Counted from the stretch's first letter, positions 1-9,203 are shown. The stretch is DNA of 64,000 nt from Nitrospinaceae bacterium (GCA_028278405.1 JANQEK010000030.1:30306-94305), one strand, 5' to 3'. Notes: generated by a model not told the origin, from the letters alone. Made by a program: numbers and translations.

Positions 1-172
1 ACATCTGATTTCAAAAGTGTTTTGAATGTAATCACTTACCGTTTTTTGGGTAATTGCCCGAAGAGGTAAAAAATCCTCAAAAGTCCTTAAAATCGGTTCG
101 GAATACATGTATTTAATGGTACAATTACAGTTATCGTAAAAATATAAAGGCCGGCTCATTTTGGAGTTCCTT

Positions 173-841
173 ATGATCGCTTTGCGAAGGATTGCCTGCA
201 AATGTCTGATGCTGATCCTCCTTTCCGCACTTCCCGTGAAGGAGGGTTTTTCTTATGAAAGCCATCATTATTTTGGAGGCCATCCGGTTTCGTTGTCTTT
301 GAAGACACAGGTCCATCCCTGCGGGAAGATCAGGGCGCAACTATATGCGACCACCCACGCCTTGGAAGCTCCCATCGGTGATCCGGTATCAAGCGATTGC
401 TCAAGACCCCTGCGAATCGGTTTGCCGGAAGTCCGGGTCAAAACAGAATTCAACTTGGAAATCGAATCCCTGACCGAAAAAGGTTGGGTGACCTCGGGCA
501 ACATTCCATTACAGGTCTATCCGCAACAGTTGTTGGCTTCACTTCGCGACTGGGCGCAGGAAAATGATCTGGTCGTGGCGGATTCCGACGGTAAATTGGA
601 ACAGTTTCTCGAAAAGCAAAATATACCGTTTGTTCCAAATCATCGGAAAAGATTAGAGCCCCCAGCAGTCCATATATCGGCTGGTGAAGGAGAAATTTTT
701 TTTATGGAAAAGAGTGAAGGGGTTCCAAGGATTTTTGTAAAAGAAAAAAAGGTTCTGATCGAAATGCCCTTTTTGGACCGATTGGCGATTGATCCTTCGT
801 TTCAATATGAGTTTGTAAGGATGTTTCAAGAAATTTTATAA
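173..841 (+). CDS. Exported protein of unknown function, first gene of a seven-gene secreted-protein operon
   Basis: I do not recognise a family. The 222-residue product begins with a basic stretch and a hydrophobic run (residues about 8-20), which looks like a signal peptide, so it is probably periplasmic or outer-membrane associated. The mature part has two cysteines in its first half (CGKI and DCSR), which could form a disulphide, and ends in a hydrophobic FQEIL. The ATG at 173 is preferred over an upstream TTG at 161 because GGAG at 163-166 sits six bases before it. It is followed after 20 bases by a CsgG-like gene on the same strand and probably belongs to that operon. Confidence 0.7.
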   Translation: MIALRRIACKCLMLILLSALPVKEGFSYESHHYFGGHPVSLSLKTQVHPCGKIRAQLYATTHALEAPIGDPVSSDCSRPLRIGLPEVRVKTEFNLEIESLTEKGWVTSGNIPLQVYPQQLLASLRDWAQENDLVVADSDGKLEQFLEKQNIPFVPNHRKRLEPPAVHISAGEGEIFFMEKSEGVPRIFVKEKKVLIEMPFLDRLAIDPSFQYEFVRMFQEIL

Positions 842-861
842 CCCTTATAGAGGAAAATGTG

Positions 862-1914
862 ATGCTTTATTATTTCATTAAGAAATTCAATCGAGTGCTA
901 TGGGTAACCCTCCTGGTGGCCATGTTCAGCCTGCTTTCCGGTTGGAACTCCCCTGCGGATGCGCAGGAGGGAGAATTGACCACGGCGGTACTGCCTCTCG
1001 CGGTTAAAGGGCAGGATACGGGCCTGATCAAGGAACTGATGTCACGTGTGAAAGGAAGATCCCAGGACAGGACCGATACGCTGGGAGAGGAGTTTGCTCT
1101 TCTTCTCACACGTGAGCTTTCAGAAACGCATGGAATTCCTCTGGTGGAACGGACGGATTTGGACAAGATTCTCAGTGAAATGGAATTGGGCCAATCGGGG
1201 ATAGTGGATCCTTCGACCGCTGCAAGAATCGGAAAAGTTACGGGCGCCAAAGTCATAGTGACCGGACGAATGTTCCAGGTTCAATCGAAAATGGTTGTGG
1301 TGGCCAAAACCATCGGGGTGGAAACCAGTCGTGTGTTTGCCCAGACGGTAACCATTCCGAAAAGAGGTTCCGTTCAGGAAGCGGCTACAGAATTGGGTGT
1401 AAAAATTGCTGAAAAACTGACGGCCAAGGGTTCCACTCTGGTGGCCAGGGCTGAGAACAAACAAACTTCCATCAAAAAACTTCAGGGATTGCTGAAAAAT
1501 TATGACGCCAAAGATTTTCCAGTGGTCTCCATAAAGATTCGTGAAATGAGTCTGGATCGAAGAGTTCCCGATCCGGCAGCTCAAACGGAATTGGAATTTA
1601 TCATGCAAGGCGTGGGCTTCGAGTTGTTTGAGCCGGGCGCTGCAGCGACTCCTCCGGATGTCGATATTGTGGGAGAGGCCTTCAGTGAATTTGGCCTGCG
1701 AAAAGGCAATCTGGTTTCGAGCAAGGGCCGTGTGGAAGTGAAAGTCATCGAACGAACAACCGGAAGAATTCTGGCTTCGGACAGGGAGGTTGTGGTGGCA
1801 GTCGATCTTTCACCGGAGATTGCTGGTAAAAAGGCGCTCCAGAATGCCACAGCGCAGCTATCCGAACGGCTGGTGCCGGCACTCCTTAAAAGAATGAATG
1901 TCAAAACACAATAA
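862..1914 (+). CDS. Exported CsgG/FlgO-like domain protein
   Basis: The 350-residue product has a signal peptide (cleavage likely after about residue 35, PADAQ) and then a CsgG/FlgO/LpoB-type alpha/beta domain at about 40-180. Marks are the beta-strand AVLPLAV, the helix LLTRELSE, the segment LVERTDLDKILSEMELGQSG and then GAKVIVTGRM. In CsgG and FlgO relatives this fold builds periplasmic or outer-membrane assembly factors. The C-terminal half (about 220-345; DVDIVGEAFSEF, then AGKKAL) looks like a second small alpha/beta domain of FlgT type, less certain. There is no lipobox, unlike true CsgG. AGGA at 851-854 favours ATG 862 over GTG 859. The gap to the next gene is nine bases. The same domain recurs in the genes at 1924 and 5583. 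Confidence 0.75.
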   Translation: MLYYFIKKFNRVLWVTLLVAMFSLLSGWNSPADAQEGELTTAVLPLAVKGQDTGLIKELMSRVKGRSQDRTDTLGEEFALLLTRELSETHGIPLVERTDLDKILSEMELGQSGIVDPSTAARIGKVTGAKVIVTGRMFQVQSKMVVVAKTIGVETSRVFAQTVTIPKRGSVQEAATELGVKIAEKLTAKGSTLVARAENKQTSIKKLQGLLKNYDAKDFPVVSIKIREMSLDRRVPDPAAQTELEFIMQGVGFELFEPGAAATPPDVDIVGEAFSEFGLRKGNLVSSKGRVEVKVIERTTGRILASDREVVVAVDLSPEIAGKKALQNATAQLSERLVPALLKRMNVKTQ

Positions 1915-1923
1915 GGTTTTTCC

Positions 1924-4900
1924 ATGAATTATAAACGAACCCGCCGATGGATCATCGGCGTTTTTTTCATACTCTTGGTAGGAATTCCGTTTCAAGGGCA
2001 GGCGGGTAATCGCCAGGTTACCTTGACGGTCATGCCTTTTACCGCTTTACAGGGTCAGTCTCAAGCTTGGTTGAGCAAAGGGTTGTCCGACCTGTTTACC
2101 AAGAATCTCGGGCAGGTGGACTCTTTTGTTCTACTGGAGAGAACCCGGATGCAGGCGTTCGTGAACGAACTGGAATTGAGCCAGAGCGGTTTGATCGACA
2201 AGAATCAAGCCTTGCGCATGGGTCGGGTCGCCCGGGTCGATCAGGTTCTTTATGGCAATTACACGTTGTCCGGCAAGGAAATTCGTTTAAATGCTTTTTT
2301 GTTGGAAATGGATTCCCAGGCGATCGTGCAAACAGCGCAAGCTTCCGGAAAGTTAGAACAGATACGGAAGCTGGCTCAACAGATGTCTCTCGATCTGGTC
2401 AAAAACCGGGGTATTAAATTGAGCCGGGAGGAAAGCGAAAAGATCCGCTTTGTGGCCACAGATTCCATTAAAGCCACGGAACACTTTTATACCGGTATGG
2501 ATCTGTTTGACCGCGGGCAGTACGCGGATGCCTTTGGACGATTTTTCGCGGCGTCAAAAAACGATCCCAATTATTGGGAAGCTCACTTGTGGATGGGGCG
2601 ACTGTTGGAAGCCCAAGCCCAGGTTCGTGAATCAGTTTTGACCTACAGAAAACTGTTCAAAAAAGCTCCCGCCATCGTGGAAGCGCAGGATGCCATGATG
2701 TTCGCCGGACTGGCCGTCGAGAATCGCTTGCATGATGCGGGTCAGGCGATAGAAATTTATAAAACCCTGTCCGCTAAAAAGCCTCAGACTCCCCATAATA
2801 TTGAAGCCTTGTTTCGACTGGGGGGTCTCCTGGCCGACAAAGGCCGTTTTGGAGAAGCTTATCGGGCTTTTCAAAAAGTTGTCGATTTTCACAAAAAATA
2901 CTCATCCAAAAGATTGAGGCAGCGGGGAGGCCTCCGCAATTCTTCTTATTTCAGTTGGCGTCATGCTTCCACGTTACATTGGGATTCCGTTCGGCAGATG
3001 ATCGCTCTTTATCCGGACCTTACCGAAACATTGCCTCGCAAGCAATGGCCGCCTCTTCCGACTGGGGCATACCTGATGGATCCCAAAAACCCGGTTATCA
3101 AATCCCGTAAGAACGATATAAAACCATTTTTTAAAGATGTGCGTCCGGGATGGGAAGAATACTATTACGCGATCGTGGTTCCCAATGGCTATGAGTTTAC
3201 CGGAGTGGAGATGGAAGCTACCGGTCGAGTGTTCAAGAGAGGAACTTCGGGAGGGCAGTCAGGAGATGACTTTAGAATTCGCGTGCACCCTTTCCCACTC
3301 GCCAGGGATGTCCACAGTTCCTGGATAGGAGCTCTCTATGGTCAAACCCTGAAAACCACCACATTGCGGAAGGGTGTGACCTTTCATGGTGAAAACCGAA
3401 AAATTATTGTAGTGGAAACAGGAGCCGCCAGTGCTCAGATCGATGGATGGCAACTCAAGGGGCATATTCAGAAAAGAAAACGTAAACCTCAGAACGCTTC
3501 CCCATTAACCGCACAAATTGGGAAAAATCCGGAGGCTCTGCACTTAAGCACGATTCCTTTTCTCAGCGGAAAATTCTCCGGCAGCAATCGGGAAAATCAT
3601 TTCTACATTCCCAAAAAGGAATTGGCCATGGCCATGGCCCGGAGCGGTCGCATTGGTTTGGTGACGCTTTCCGGAGCGTTGGACGATGCGGAAAGTGACC
3701 TGTGGTTTTCTGAGAGCAAAGATGGAACAACCTGGGAAGCTCCCTTTCGATTACCGATCAATTCTTCCAGTCAGGAATACAACCCTCAGCTGGTGCCTGC
3801 AGAGGATGGGAGTCTCCAGTTGTTTTGGATTTCCAAGCGCAGAGGCCGTGGTTGGGAGCTATGGACCAGCAAACTGTCTCGCAATGATAAATGGTCGCAC
3901 CCCAGCCGTGTCCCGCTGGAAACGATCGAACCCTGGAAACCGACCTCCGTTCATATGGCGCAGAAAACCAAATCCAGCGCCAAAGGGTTGATTAAATCCC
4001 TTTTCAGTAACGAATCAAAGACCCGAAGAAACAAATTTAAAGAATTTTCCAGGGTGGGTATTCCCAGGTTCCTGGAATATTCCGTTACTCAAAACCGCCG
4101 GGGACAATGGGTCCTGGCATATTATTCTTATGTGAGAAATGGTTTGGTGATTCTTCAGTCCATAGATTTGAAGGACTGGAAAAAGATTTCTGAAATCGAC
4201 ACGGGCGCTCCGGTATTCGGTCCTTCCGTGATTCAGGATTCAAAGGGTGTTTATCGGCTGGCTTTGTTTGCCAACAGTGGGAAGGTTCAGGTTTACAGTT
4301 CTAATCAAGGCCGCCGTTGGTCCAAAAAGGAATACTCCCTGCAATGTTATTGTGAGCCATATTCCAATGAAGTGCATTCCACGCAGCTTATCCCAAAACC
4401 AGACGGACGACTGACTCTGTTGCTTTCGGATAATTTTTACGGATTGCAGTATGCCAACTTCGATCCGGATAAGGATCAACCCAAACTCGATCTGGTCAGC
4501 CGGGTGCGGACGGAGCCATATGCGATCACTCCTTTCAAAAACGGAAAGTATTTGGTCGCTCTCAAGAAAGACCGGGGAGTGGGAATTTACCAGTACAAAA
4601 ACTTCACGACCAGTTCCAAAAACTCGGGAAACGGCATCATTTATACGGAAAGGTCCCAGGATCCATCCGGCAATCGTTGGGAGCGGATTTTTGCCCACCG
4701 CCGTTTTATCTCTTCAGATGTGACGTCTCTGGCGATCGGTCCCAAGGGACGTATCTGGTGGGGAATCGAAAGTGGGCTGATGACGCTGAATGGGGAAGTC
4801 TTTGCGCTGCAGGATGTTTCCAATGGCTTTTTCCACAATTTTGTTACCGATATTGCTCCCTGTTCCGACAGCTATGCCTGGGTATCCTCCAGCTTCCATG

Positions 4901-5586
4901 AATATCCGGAAGTGGGCCGGGTCAACGTCAACCCAAAAGAATACAGATCCTTTATTCCTCTTAAGACCACGCGAGTAAGAATACCAGATGCTCGAGGTGC
5001 CATTTCCGTTATCAAATGTACGGACAAAAACAATGGATTACTGGTCGGCACCACGAAGGGACAATTCATCCATTTCAAAAATAATCGTGCGGTTTTGAAA
5101 CATCAATTTCCGTCGGCCGTTACAGCGATCGCAGAAAACGGTCATGGGAAATACTCCATTGGAACCGGAAAAGGGGAAATCCACTTTGTTCAAAACGATG
5201 TCTCGATAAAAGCCAAAAGTTTCAAAGGCCGGGTGAATGATTTGGCGGTGGATGCGCAAGGCAATCTTTGGGCCGCTGTCGAAGGGGAGGGGCTGAGCCG
5301 CTATCAAAAGGGAAAATGGAAAACGTTCTCTACTAAAACTTCGAAAGTGGCTTATGACCGTATAGGGACATTAACACCGGACAAGTCCAGGGGAGTCTGG
5401 TATGTGGCGCATGGAGAAATGCGTTCCTTTGGAGTGGGATTTTTTGATGGCAAGGAGCACGGATTATACAATCCGTCTCAACGGTTTATAGAAAAGCCCA
5501 GCTCTCTGGATGTGGGTCCGAAAGGCAACGTATGGCTCGGGACCTGGTTCGACGGGGTCTATCAACTGGTGAAAAGCAAAAAATGA
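1924..5586 (+). CDS. Large exported CsgG-like / TPR / beta-propeller protein
   Basis: The 1220-residue product has a signal peptide (residues 1-27), a CsgG/FlgO-like domain (about 30-160; LLERTRMQAFVNELELSQSG, then QVLYGNYTLSG) and TPR-like repeats (about 180-320; a clear one starts TEHFYTGMDLFDRGQYADAF). A linker with sialidase/BNR-like signals follows (about 570-880; SKDGTTWEAPFRL, SSNQGRRWSKKE, each an Asp/Gly-x-Thr-Trp box). The last 300 residues carry two-component-regulator-propeller-like repeats (LAIGPKGRIWWG near 932, LAVDAQGNLWAA near 1104, LDVGPKGNVWLG near 1194). It should be a long secreted or surface-facing scaffold. No enzymatic motif is visible, and the BNR-like segment need not be a sialidase. 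Its stop overlaps the next start (ATGA). Confidence 0.75.
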   Translation: MNYKRTRRWIIGVFFILLVGIPFQGQAGNRQVTLTVMPFTALQGQSQAWLSKGLSDLFTKNLGQVDSFVLLERTRMQAFVNELELSQSGLIDKNQALRMGRVARVDQVLYGNYTLSGKEIRLNAFLLEMDSQAIVQTAQASGKLEQIRKLAQQMSLDLVKNRGIKLSREESEKIRFVATDSIKATEHFYTGMDLFDRGQYADAFGRFFAASKNDPNYWEAHLWMGRLLEAQAQVRESVLTYRKLFKKAPAIVEAQDAMMFAGLAVENRLHDAGQAIEIYKTLSAKKPQTPHNIEALFRLGGLLADKGRFGEAYRAFQKVVDFHKKYSSKRLRQRGGLRNSSYFSWRHASTLHWDSVRQMIALYPDLTETLPRKQWPPLPTGAYLMDPKNPVIKSRKNDIKPFFKDVRPGWEEYYYAIVVPNGYEFTGVEMEATGRVFKRGTSGGQSGDDFRIRVHPFPLARDVHSSWIGALYGQTLKTTTLRKGVTFHGENRKIIVVETGAASAQIDGWQLKGHIQKRKRKPQNASPLTAQIGKNPEALHLSTIPFLSGKFSGSNRENHFYIPKKELAMAMARSGRIGLVTLSGALDDAESDLWFSESKDGTTWEAPFRLPINSSSQEYNPQLVPAEDGSLQLFWISKRRGRGWELWTSKLSRNDKWSHPSRVPLETIEPWKPTSVHMAQKTKSSAKGLIKSLFSNESKTRRNKFKEFSRVGIPRFLEYSVTQNRRGQWVLAYYSYVRNGLVILQSIDLKDWKKISEIDTGAPVFGPSVIQDSKGVYRLALFANSGKVQVYSSNQGRRWSKKEYSLQCYCEPYSNEVHSTQLIPKPDGRLTLLLSDNFYGLQYANFDPDKDQPKLDLVSRVRTEPYAITPFKNGKYLVALKKDRGVGIYQYKNFTTSSKNSGNGIIYTERSQDPSGNRWERIFAHRRFISSDVTSLAIGPKGRIWWGIESGLMTLNGEVFALQDVSNGFFHNFVTDIAPCSDSYAWVSSSFHEYPEVGRVNVNPKEYRSFIPLKTTRVRIPDARGAISVIKCTDKNNGLLVGTTKGQFIHFKNNRAVLKHQFPSAVTAIAENGHGKYSIGTGKGEIHFVQNDVSIKAKSFKGRVNDLAVDAQGNLWAAVEGEGLSRYQKGKWKTFSTKTSKVAYDRIGTLTPDKSRGVWYVAHGEMRSFGVGFFDGKEHGLYNPSQRFIEKPSSLDVGPKGNVWLGTWFDGVYQLVKSKK

Positions 5587-6362
5587 AGACTCTTCTCATA
5601 GCATTGCTGTTAATGCAGGGCACCCTGGGGATGTCGCCCAAAAAAACGAATTCGCTGATGATCCTTCCTTTCGAAGCCGTGTCTGTTGAAAGCGAATATC
5701 GATCCCTTGAGAACGGGATTCCAGATATCCTCATGGCCTGTCTTTCCGCCCATTCGGATTCCGTTCAGGTGTTGGATCGGGATCATTTGAATTCGCTTGC
5801 CCAGGAATTGGGGTTGGTTTATGAGACGTCCATGGACCGGAAAAGTGTGGCGCAAATTGGACGTCTGGCTTCGGCCCATTTCATCCTGACCGGAAGCTTC
5901 TGGGTGAACAAGGGAACTCTTGAAGCCCAGATGTTTGTCTATGAGACTGAAACCACCCGATTGATCGGGTCAACGGACTTTCGTGTTCCGGTCGATTCCC
6001 TGACATCAAGTTGTGAACCTTTTGCCAAAAAAATATCGGCGCAATTTGACAAAATCAAAAAATCCCCGTTCCGCAATCTCAGGACTGAATCGCACCCTGA
6101 GACGAGCCGCTACATGATCCAGGGATTGGGATTTTATTACAACGGAGAATTTTGGAAGGCTTTTCCGGCATTTCTCAAGGTTTTGGAAATGGACCCCGAT
6201 CACGCCAATGCCCGGTTCTGGCTGGGGAAAAGTTATATGCATGCGGGAATGAGCGATCTAGCCGAAATTTCGTTAAAAGAGTTTGTGCGGAGGTTTCCAA
6301 AACACGAGAAATGGAAAGAAGCGCAAAGGTTAATCCAGGAGGAGAATCATGAAAAACACTAA
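5583..6362 (+). CDS. Exported CsgG-like domain plus TPR protein
   Basis: The 259-residue product begins MKTLLIALLLMQGTLG, a short signal peptide. A CsgG/FlgO-like domain follows (about 22-150; SLMILPFEAV, VLDRDHLNSLAQELGL, HFILTGSFWV) and then a TPR pair (about 175-250; GFYYNGEFWKAFPAFLKVLE, ARFWLGKSYMHAG). It is a short paralogue of the first 350 residues of the preceding gene. I chose ATG 5583 because it overlaps the upstream stop as ATGA and begins at the signal peptide; the longer frame from 5532 would add 17 residues inside the previous gene. Its end overlaps the next gene by 14 bases, so translation is probably coupled. Function unknown; a protein-interaction adaptor is an inference. 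Confidence 0.75.
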   Translation: MKTLLIALLLMQGTLGMSPKKTNSLMILPFEAVSVESEYRSLENGIPDILMACLSAHSDSVQVLDRDHLNSLAQELGLVYETSMDRKSVAQIGRLASAHFILTGSFWVNKGTLEAQMFVYETETTRLIGSTDFRVPVDSLTSSCEPFAKKISAQFDKIKKSPFRNLRTESHPETSRYMIQGLGFYYNGEFWKAFPAFLKVLEMDPDHANARFWLGKSYMHAGMSDLAEISLKEFVRRFPKHEKWKEAQRLIQEENHEKH

Positions 6363-7017
6363 ATCAAAAATACTCATACTGGGAGTCCTGGTCGCAGCCC
6401 TGGTGGGGATTTTGATGAGTAAAGGCTTTTCCCAGAAAGAAAATACTTCGAACATTGCCAACTGGCCCCCGCAAATCGGGCAGGAATACCCTGATCTCGA
6501 ATTGATCGATCAGGATGGCAATCAATGGAACCTGTCCCGGTTCAAAGGTCAGGTCATCCTGGTTGAACCGATCGGCATGAATTGTCCGGCCTGCCAATCC
6601 TTTGCGGGTGCACATAAAAAAGGACCTTATGGAAATATAACTCCGCAAAAAGGGTTGGGCGACTTTGAGGGATACTTTAATTCCTATGCCGGAGGACTGA
6701 GCCTGCATGACGAGGGAATTGTATTGGTGGAACTTCTCCTGTACGACCTCACGATGGGGCATCCTACGGTAGCTGATGCTAAAGGATGGGCAAAGCACTT
6801 TGATATGAAAAGCAAAAATAATCATTTCGTCGTTATTCCTGCAAAGGATATGAGAAATAGAGCCAGCTATGATTTGATTCCGGGATATCAATTGATCGGC
6901 AAGAACTTTAAGCTTCGTTCGGATAGCACCGGTCACTATCCAAAAGATGATTTGTGGCGCAAGCTGCTTCCCATGGTTCCAAAAGTTTTGATGGAAAAGA
7001 AAGGAGGGTCGGCATGA
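6349..7017 (+). CDS. Membrane-anchored thioredoxin-fold (redoxin/TlpA-like) protein
   Basis: The 222-residue product has an N-terminal membrane segment (about 7-25) with no clear cleavage site, then a thioredoxin-like fold. PQIGQEYPDLELIDQDGNQW is the usual TlpA/AhpC-TSA opening, and a CPAC motif at residues 79-82 (GMNCPACQSF) sits where the redox-active CXXC belongs. The stretch after the CXXC is longer than in TlpA and contains a Tyr/Gly-rich insert. It probably acts as a periplasmic thiol-disulphide protein for partners in this operon; the cysteines of the product at 173 are possible substrates, which is an inference. AGGAGGAG just before the start is a strong ribosome site. The stop overlaps the next ATG (ATGA). 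Confidence 0.75.
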   Translation: MKNTKSKILILGVLVAALVGILMSKGFSQKENTSNIANWPPQIGQEYPDLELIDQDGNQWNLSRFKGQVILVEPIGMNCPACQSFAGAHKKGPYGNITPQKGLGDFEGYFNSYAGGLSLHDEGIVLVELLLYDLTMGHPTVADAKGWAKHFDMKSKNNHFVVIPAKDMRNRASYDLIPGYQLIGKNFKLRSDSTGHYPKDDLWRKLLPMVPKVLMEKKGGSA

Positions 7018-7586
7018 AGTTCAAACTGTTAATCAGCATGGTTTTTTTCGCTCTGGTTTGGGTTCCTGATTTGTTGGCATTGTCTGTGGATGAAGCTTAC
7101 AAGGCCATTCCGCATCAACAAACAACATTCGACCGGTCCAGTTTCAATGCCTCCTCCCGCGATGGAATATATCTCAGCAAAATGTTTAGCATTACGGATC
7201 AGGCCATGGCTGCGCGTGTGGAGCAATTGTCGGCTCTGTATTATTTCAAAGGGCAGGGCGACACAGGTATATCTATCTATAATCAGAAAGTTGACGTGCT
7301 GATCGAGCAGTTGGAAGCTTTGAATCCTCCGGGGTTTCTTGAAAAACCCCATCAATTGATTTTGGAGTCCATTCAGGAGCAAAAGGAGTTTTTCAATGAA
7401 TGGTCGAACGCCTCAAATTCAAAAAAGAAATCTTTTAGAAACACTTATGCTCGGCACCCTTTGGTTCAAAGTTCCCACCACAAGCTGTTTGCCGCCTATA
7501 ATGAGTTAATGCGCCACTTCCCGGAGGAGAACCCACACAACAAGCAGGCCTTTTTCGATCATCTCTGTGCTTTGGATTTTCTCTGA
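7014..7586 (+). CDS. Exported helical protein of unknown function
   Basis: I do not recognise this 190-residue protein. It starts with a signal peptide (MKFKLLISMVFFALVW, cleavage near residue 22). The mature part has an unusual SVDEAYKAIPHQQTTFDRS opening and is then largely predicted helical, with no cysteine until the C-terminus (HLCALDFL). ATG 7014 is chosen over an upstream in-frame ATG at 6954 because AAGGAGG at 7001-7007 precedes it and it overlaps the redoxin stop. Its position between a redoxin and a TPR protein in a coupled operon implies a shared periplasmic role that the sequence itself does not define. Confidence 0.7.
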   Translation: MKFKLLISMVFFALVWVPDLLALSVDEAYKAIPHQQTTFDRSSFNASSRDGIYLSKMFSITDQAMAARVEQLSALYYFKGQGDTGISIYNQKVDVLIEQLEALNPPGFLEKPHQLILESIQEQKEFFNEWSNASNSKKKSFRNTYARHPLVQSSHHKLFAAYNELMRHFPEENPHNKQAFFDHLCALDFL

Positions 7587-7612
7587 ATGAATATTGATTG
7601 AGGAGAACCGAA

Positions 7613-8470
7613 ATGAAAAAAATCATAGTTATTTCAATTATAACCTTGTGCATGTTGATGGCGGGCCTGCGCGGTTCGATGATTCCTGTAAATTCCCTGA
7701 CAAGTACGGCGGAAGCTGCCTCCGTCAATACGAAGGATTCTTTAGCCAAGGAAGCTTATTTTCTTATCGAGGGTAACGTTTTCAACTCAAGGAAAATCAG
7801 ACAGGCTCTTTCAAAAATTGAGGAGGCCGAAAAACGTAACCCGAAGGATCCCTGGGTTTATATGTCCTCTTCGCTGGCTTATCTGGTCAGAGGTTTCATG
7901 TCCAAAGATTGGTACGAGCTTAAAAACTTTGATGAGACTCATGTGGAGAAATCGCTGGAGCTGGCACGGATGGCCGTCAAGCTCGATAATAAAGAGAGTC
8001 AAACCCATGCTCATTTGGGGCGATTGTACATTCTTACAAAAGATTTTCCCCGTGCGCTTGAGTCCTTAGACCACGCGCTCCGCCTGGATAAGGAAAGTTT
8101 TTACCCCTGGTATTTTAAAGGGATTTTGTTTGAGAAGCAGAGAAAGTGGAGGGAGGCCAAGGATCTGTTTGATGAAGCAGAAAAAAGAGCGCAGTTCAAA
8201 TATCATCACATGATTTTGAACAGCCATAGAGGAAGAGTGGCGGTGCATGAGGGGGATATGGTCAAAAAAGAAAGGCTTCTCAAAATTAATATAAAAAACA
8301 ATCCGGGAAATATATGGATGTATGACAATTATGCGGATTTTCTGGTCAGCCAGGAAAGGTATGATGAAGCGATTGCCATGTGGAAGAAAGCGGTGTCCAT
8401 TCAGCCCTACAACCGTGGCTTCAGAAAAATCAAAGAAACCGAAAAAAGAAAACAAAGAGGCAACAGGTAA
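7613..8470 (+). CDS. Exported TPR-repeat protein, last gene of the operon
   Basis: The 285-residue product has a signal peptide (ending near STAEA, about residue 35) and then several tetratricopeptide repeats: NPKDPWVYMSSSLAYLVRG, ESQTHAHLGRLYILTKDFP, SFYPWYFKGILFEKQRKW and the final NIWMYDNYADFLVSQERYDE. TPRs are protein-binding scaffolds, so this is likely an interaction partner of the other exported proteins. AGGAG at 7601-7605 lies seven bases before ATG 7613, so an upstream TTG at 7598 is rejected. A gap of 26 bases separates it from the previous gene. The next gene runs on the opposite strand and ends 43 bases away. Confidence 0.78.
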   Translation: MKKIIVISIITLCMLMAGLRGSMIPVNSLTSTAEAASVNTKDSLAKEAYFLIEGNVFNSRKIRQALSKIEEAEKRNPKDPWVYMSSSLAYLVRGFMSKDWYELKNFDETHVEKSLELARMAVKLDNKESQTHAHLGRLYILTKDFPRALESLDHALRLDKESFYPWYFKGILFEKQRKWREAKDLFDEAEKRAQFKYHHMILNSHRGRVAVHEGDMVKKERLLKINIKNNPGNIWMYDNYADFLVSQERYDEAIAMWKKAVSIQPYNRGFRKIKETEKRKQRGNR

Positions 8471-8513
8471 TTGGTCCCGGTAAAGAGTGGCTTGTCTTCG
8501 ATACCGCGACGCG

Positions 8514-9203
8514 TTAACAAGAGTCGTAGCGGTAACCGACGCCGTGAACGGTACGGATGATTTCTGGATTTTGCGGATCTTTTTCGATCAGCTTTCGAAG
8601 TTTGGAAATATGCTGATCGAGGGTGCGGCTGTTGGGAAGATAGGATTGCCCCCAGCAGCGATCGAATAAGGTGTTGCGGTCCACGACCTTCCCCTGATTG
8701 TCGTGCAGCAGTTCGAGAATGCTCACGTCCCGGAGGCTGAGGTCAATTCGGTTGTCGTCTCTAATGGCCCGCAATTCTTCCGGGTAAACCTCCAAGTCCC
8801 CCAGTTTCAATATCCGTTCCTTGCCTTTGCCGGGTTCAGTGGCCAGGTACCGCCGGGTGACCGCGCGGATTCTCGCGACCACTTCGCGGGTGCCGAAGGG
8901 TTTCATAATATAATCATCCGCACCGAGTTCCAGCCCGATCACCCGATCGATTTCTTCCGATTTAGCGCTCAGAAAAATAACCGGTACTTGACTGCTCTGG
9001 CCGCGAATCTCCCGGCACACTGTGTAACCGTCCTTACCCGGCATCATGATATCGAGAAGAACCAGGTGCGGTGATTCTTTCTGATATTTCGTCACCGCTT
9101 CCGTGCCGTCTACAGCCAAAATGGTTTGGTAGCCTTCGGCTTCCAGCAGATCGCGCAATCCTTCCCGGATGTATTGATCGTCTTCCGCGATTAAAATCTT
9201 CAT
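8514..9203 (-). CDS. OmpR/PhoB-family response regulator
   Basis: The 229-residue protein has a receiver domain (about 1-115) with the acidic pocket IAEDD, phospho-acceptor Asp51 in LLDIMMPG, and the FLSAK and YIMKPF lysine region. A winged-helix DNA-binding domain follows (about 130-228; SLRDVSILELLHDNQGKVV, LDQHISKLRKLIE, RTVHGVGYRY). It is a full-length two-domain regulator. Its start overlaps the stop of the histidine kinase gene (ATGA), so this is a cognate pair transcribed from the vWA gene downwards. Targets are not visible; the adjacent convergent secreted-protein operon is one possibility (inference). Confidence 0.93.
   Translation of the reverse strand: MKILIAEDDQYIREGLRDLLEAEGYQTILAVDGTEAVTKYQKESPHLVLLDIMMPGKDGYTVCREIRGQSSQVPVIFLSAKSEEIDRVIGLELGADDYIMKPFGTREVVARIRAVTRRYLATEPGKGKERILKLGDLEVYPEELRAIRDDNRIDLSLRDVSILELLHDNQGKVVDRNTLFDRCWGQSYLPNSRTLDQHISKLRKLIEKDPQNPEIIRTVHGVGYRYDSC

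Noticed and set aside
1..172. Promoter of the first operon
   Set aside because: The region is A+T-rich with several TA-rich hexamers but no -35/-10 pair with proper spacing that I would defend.
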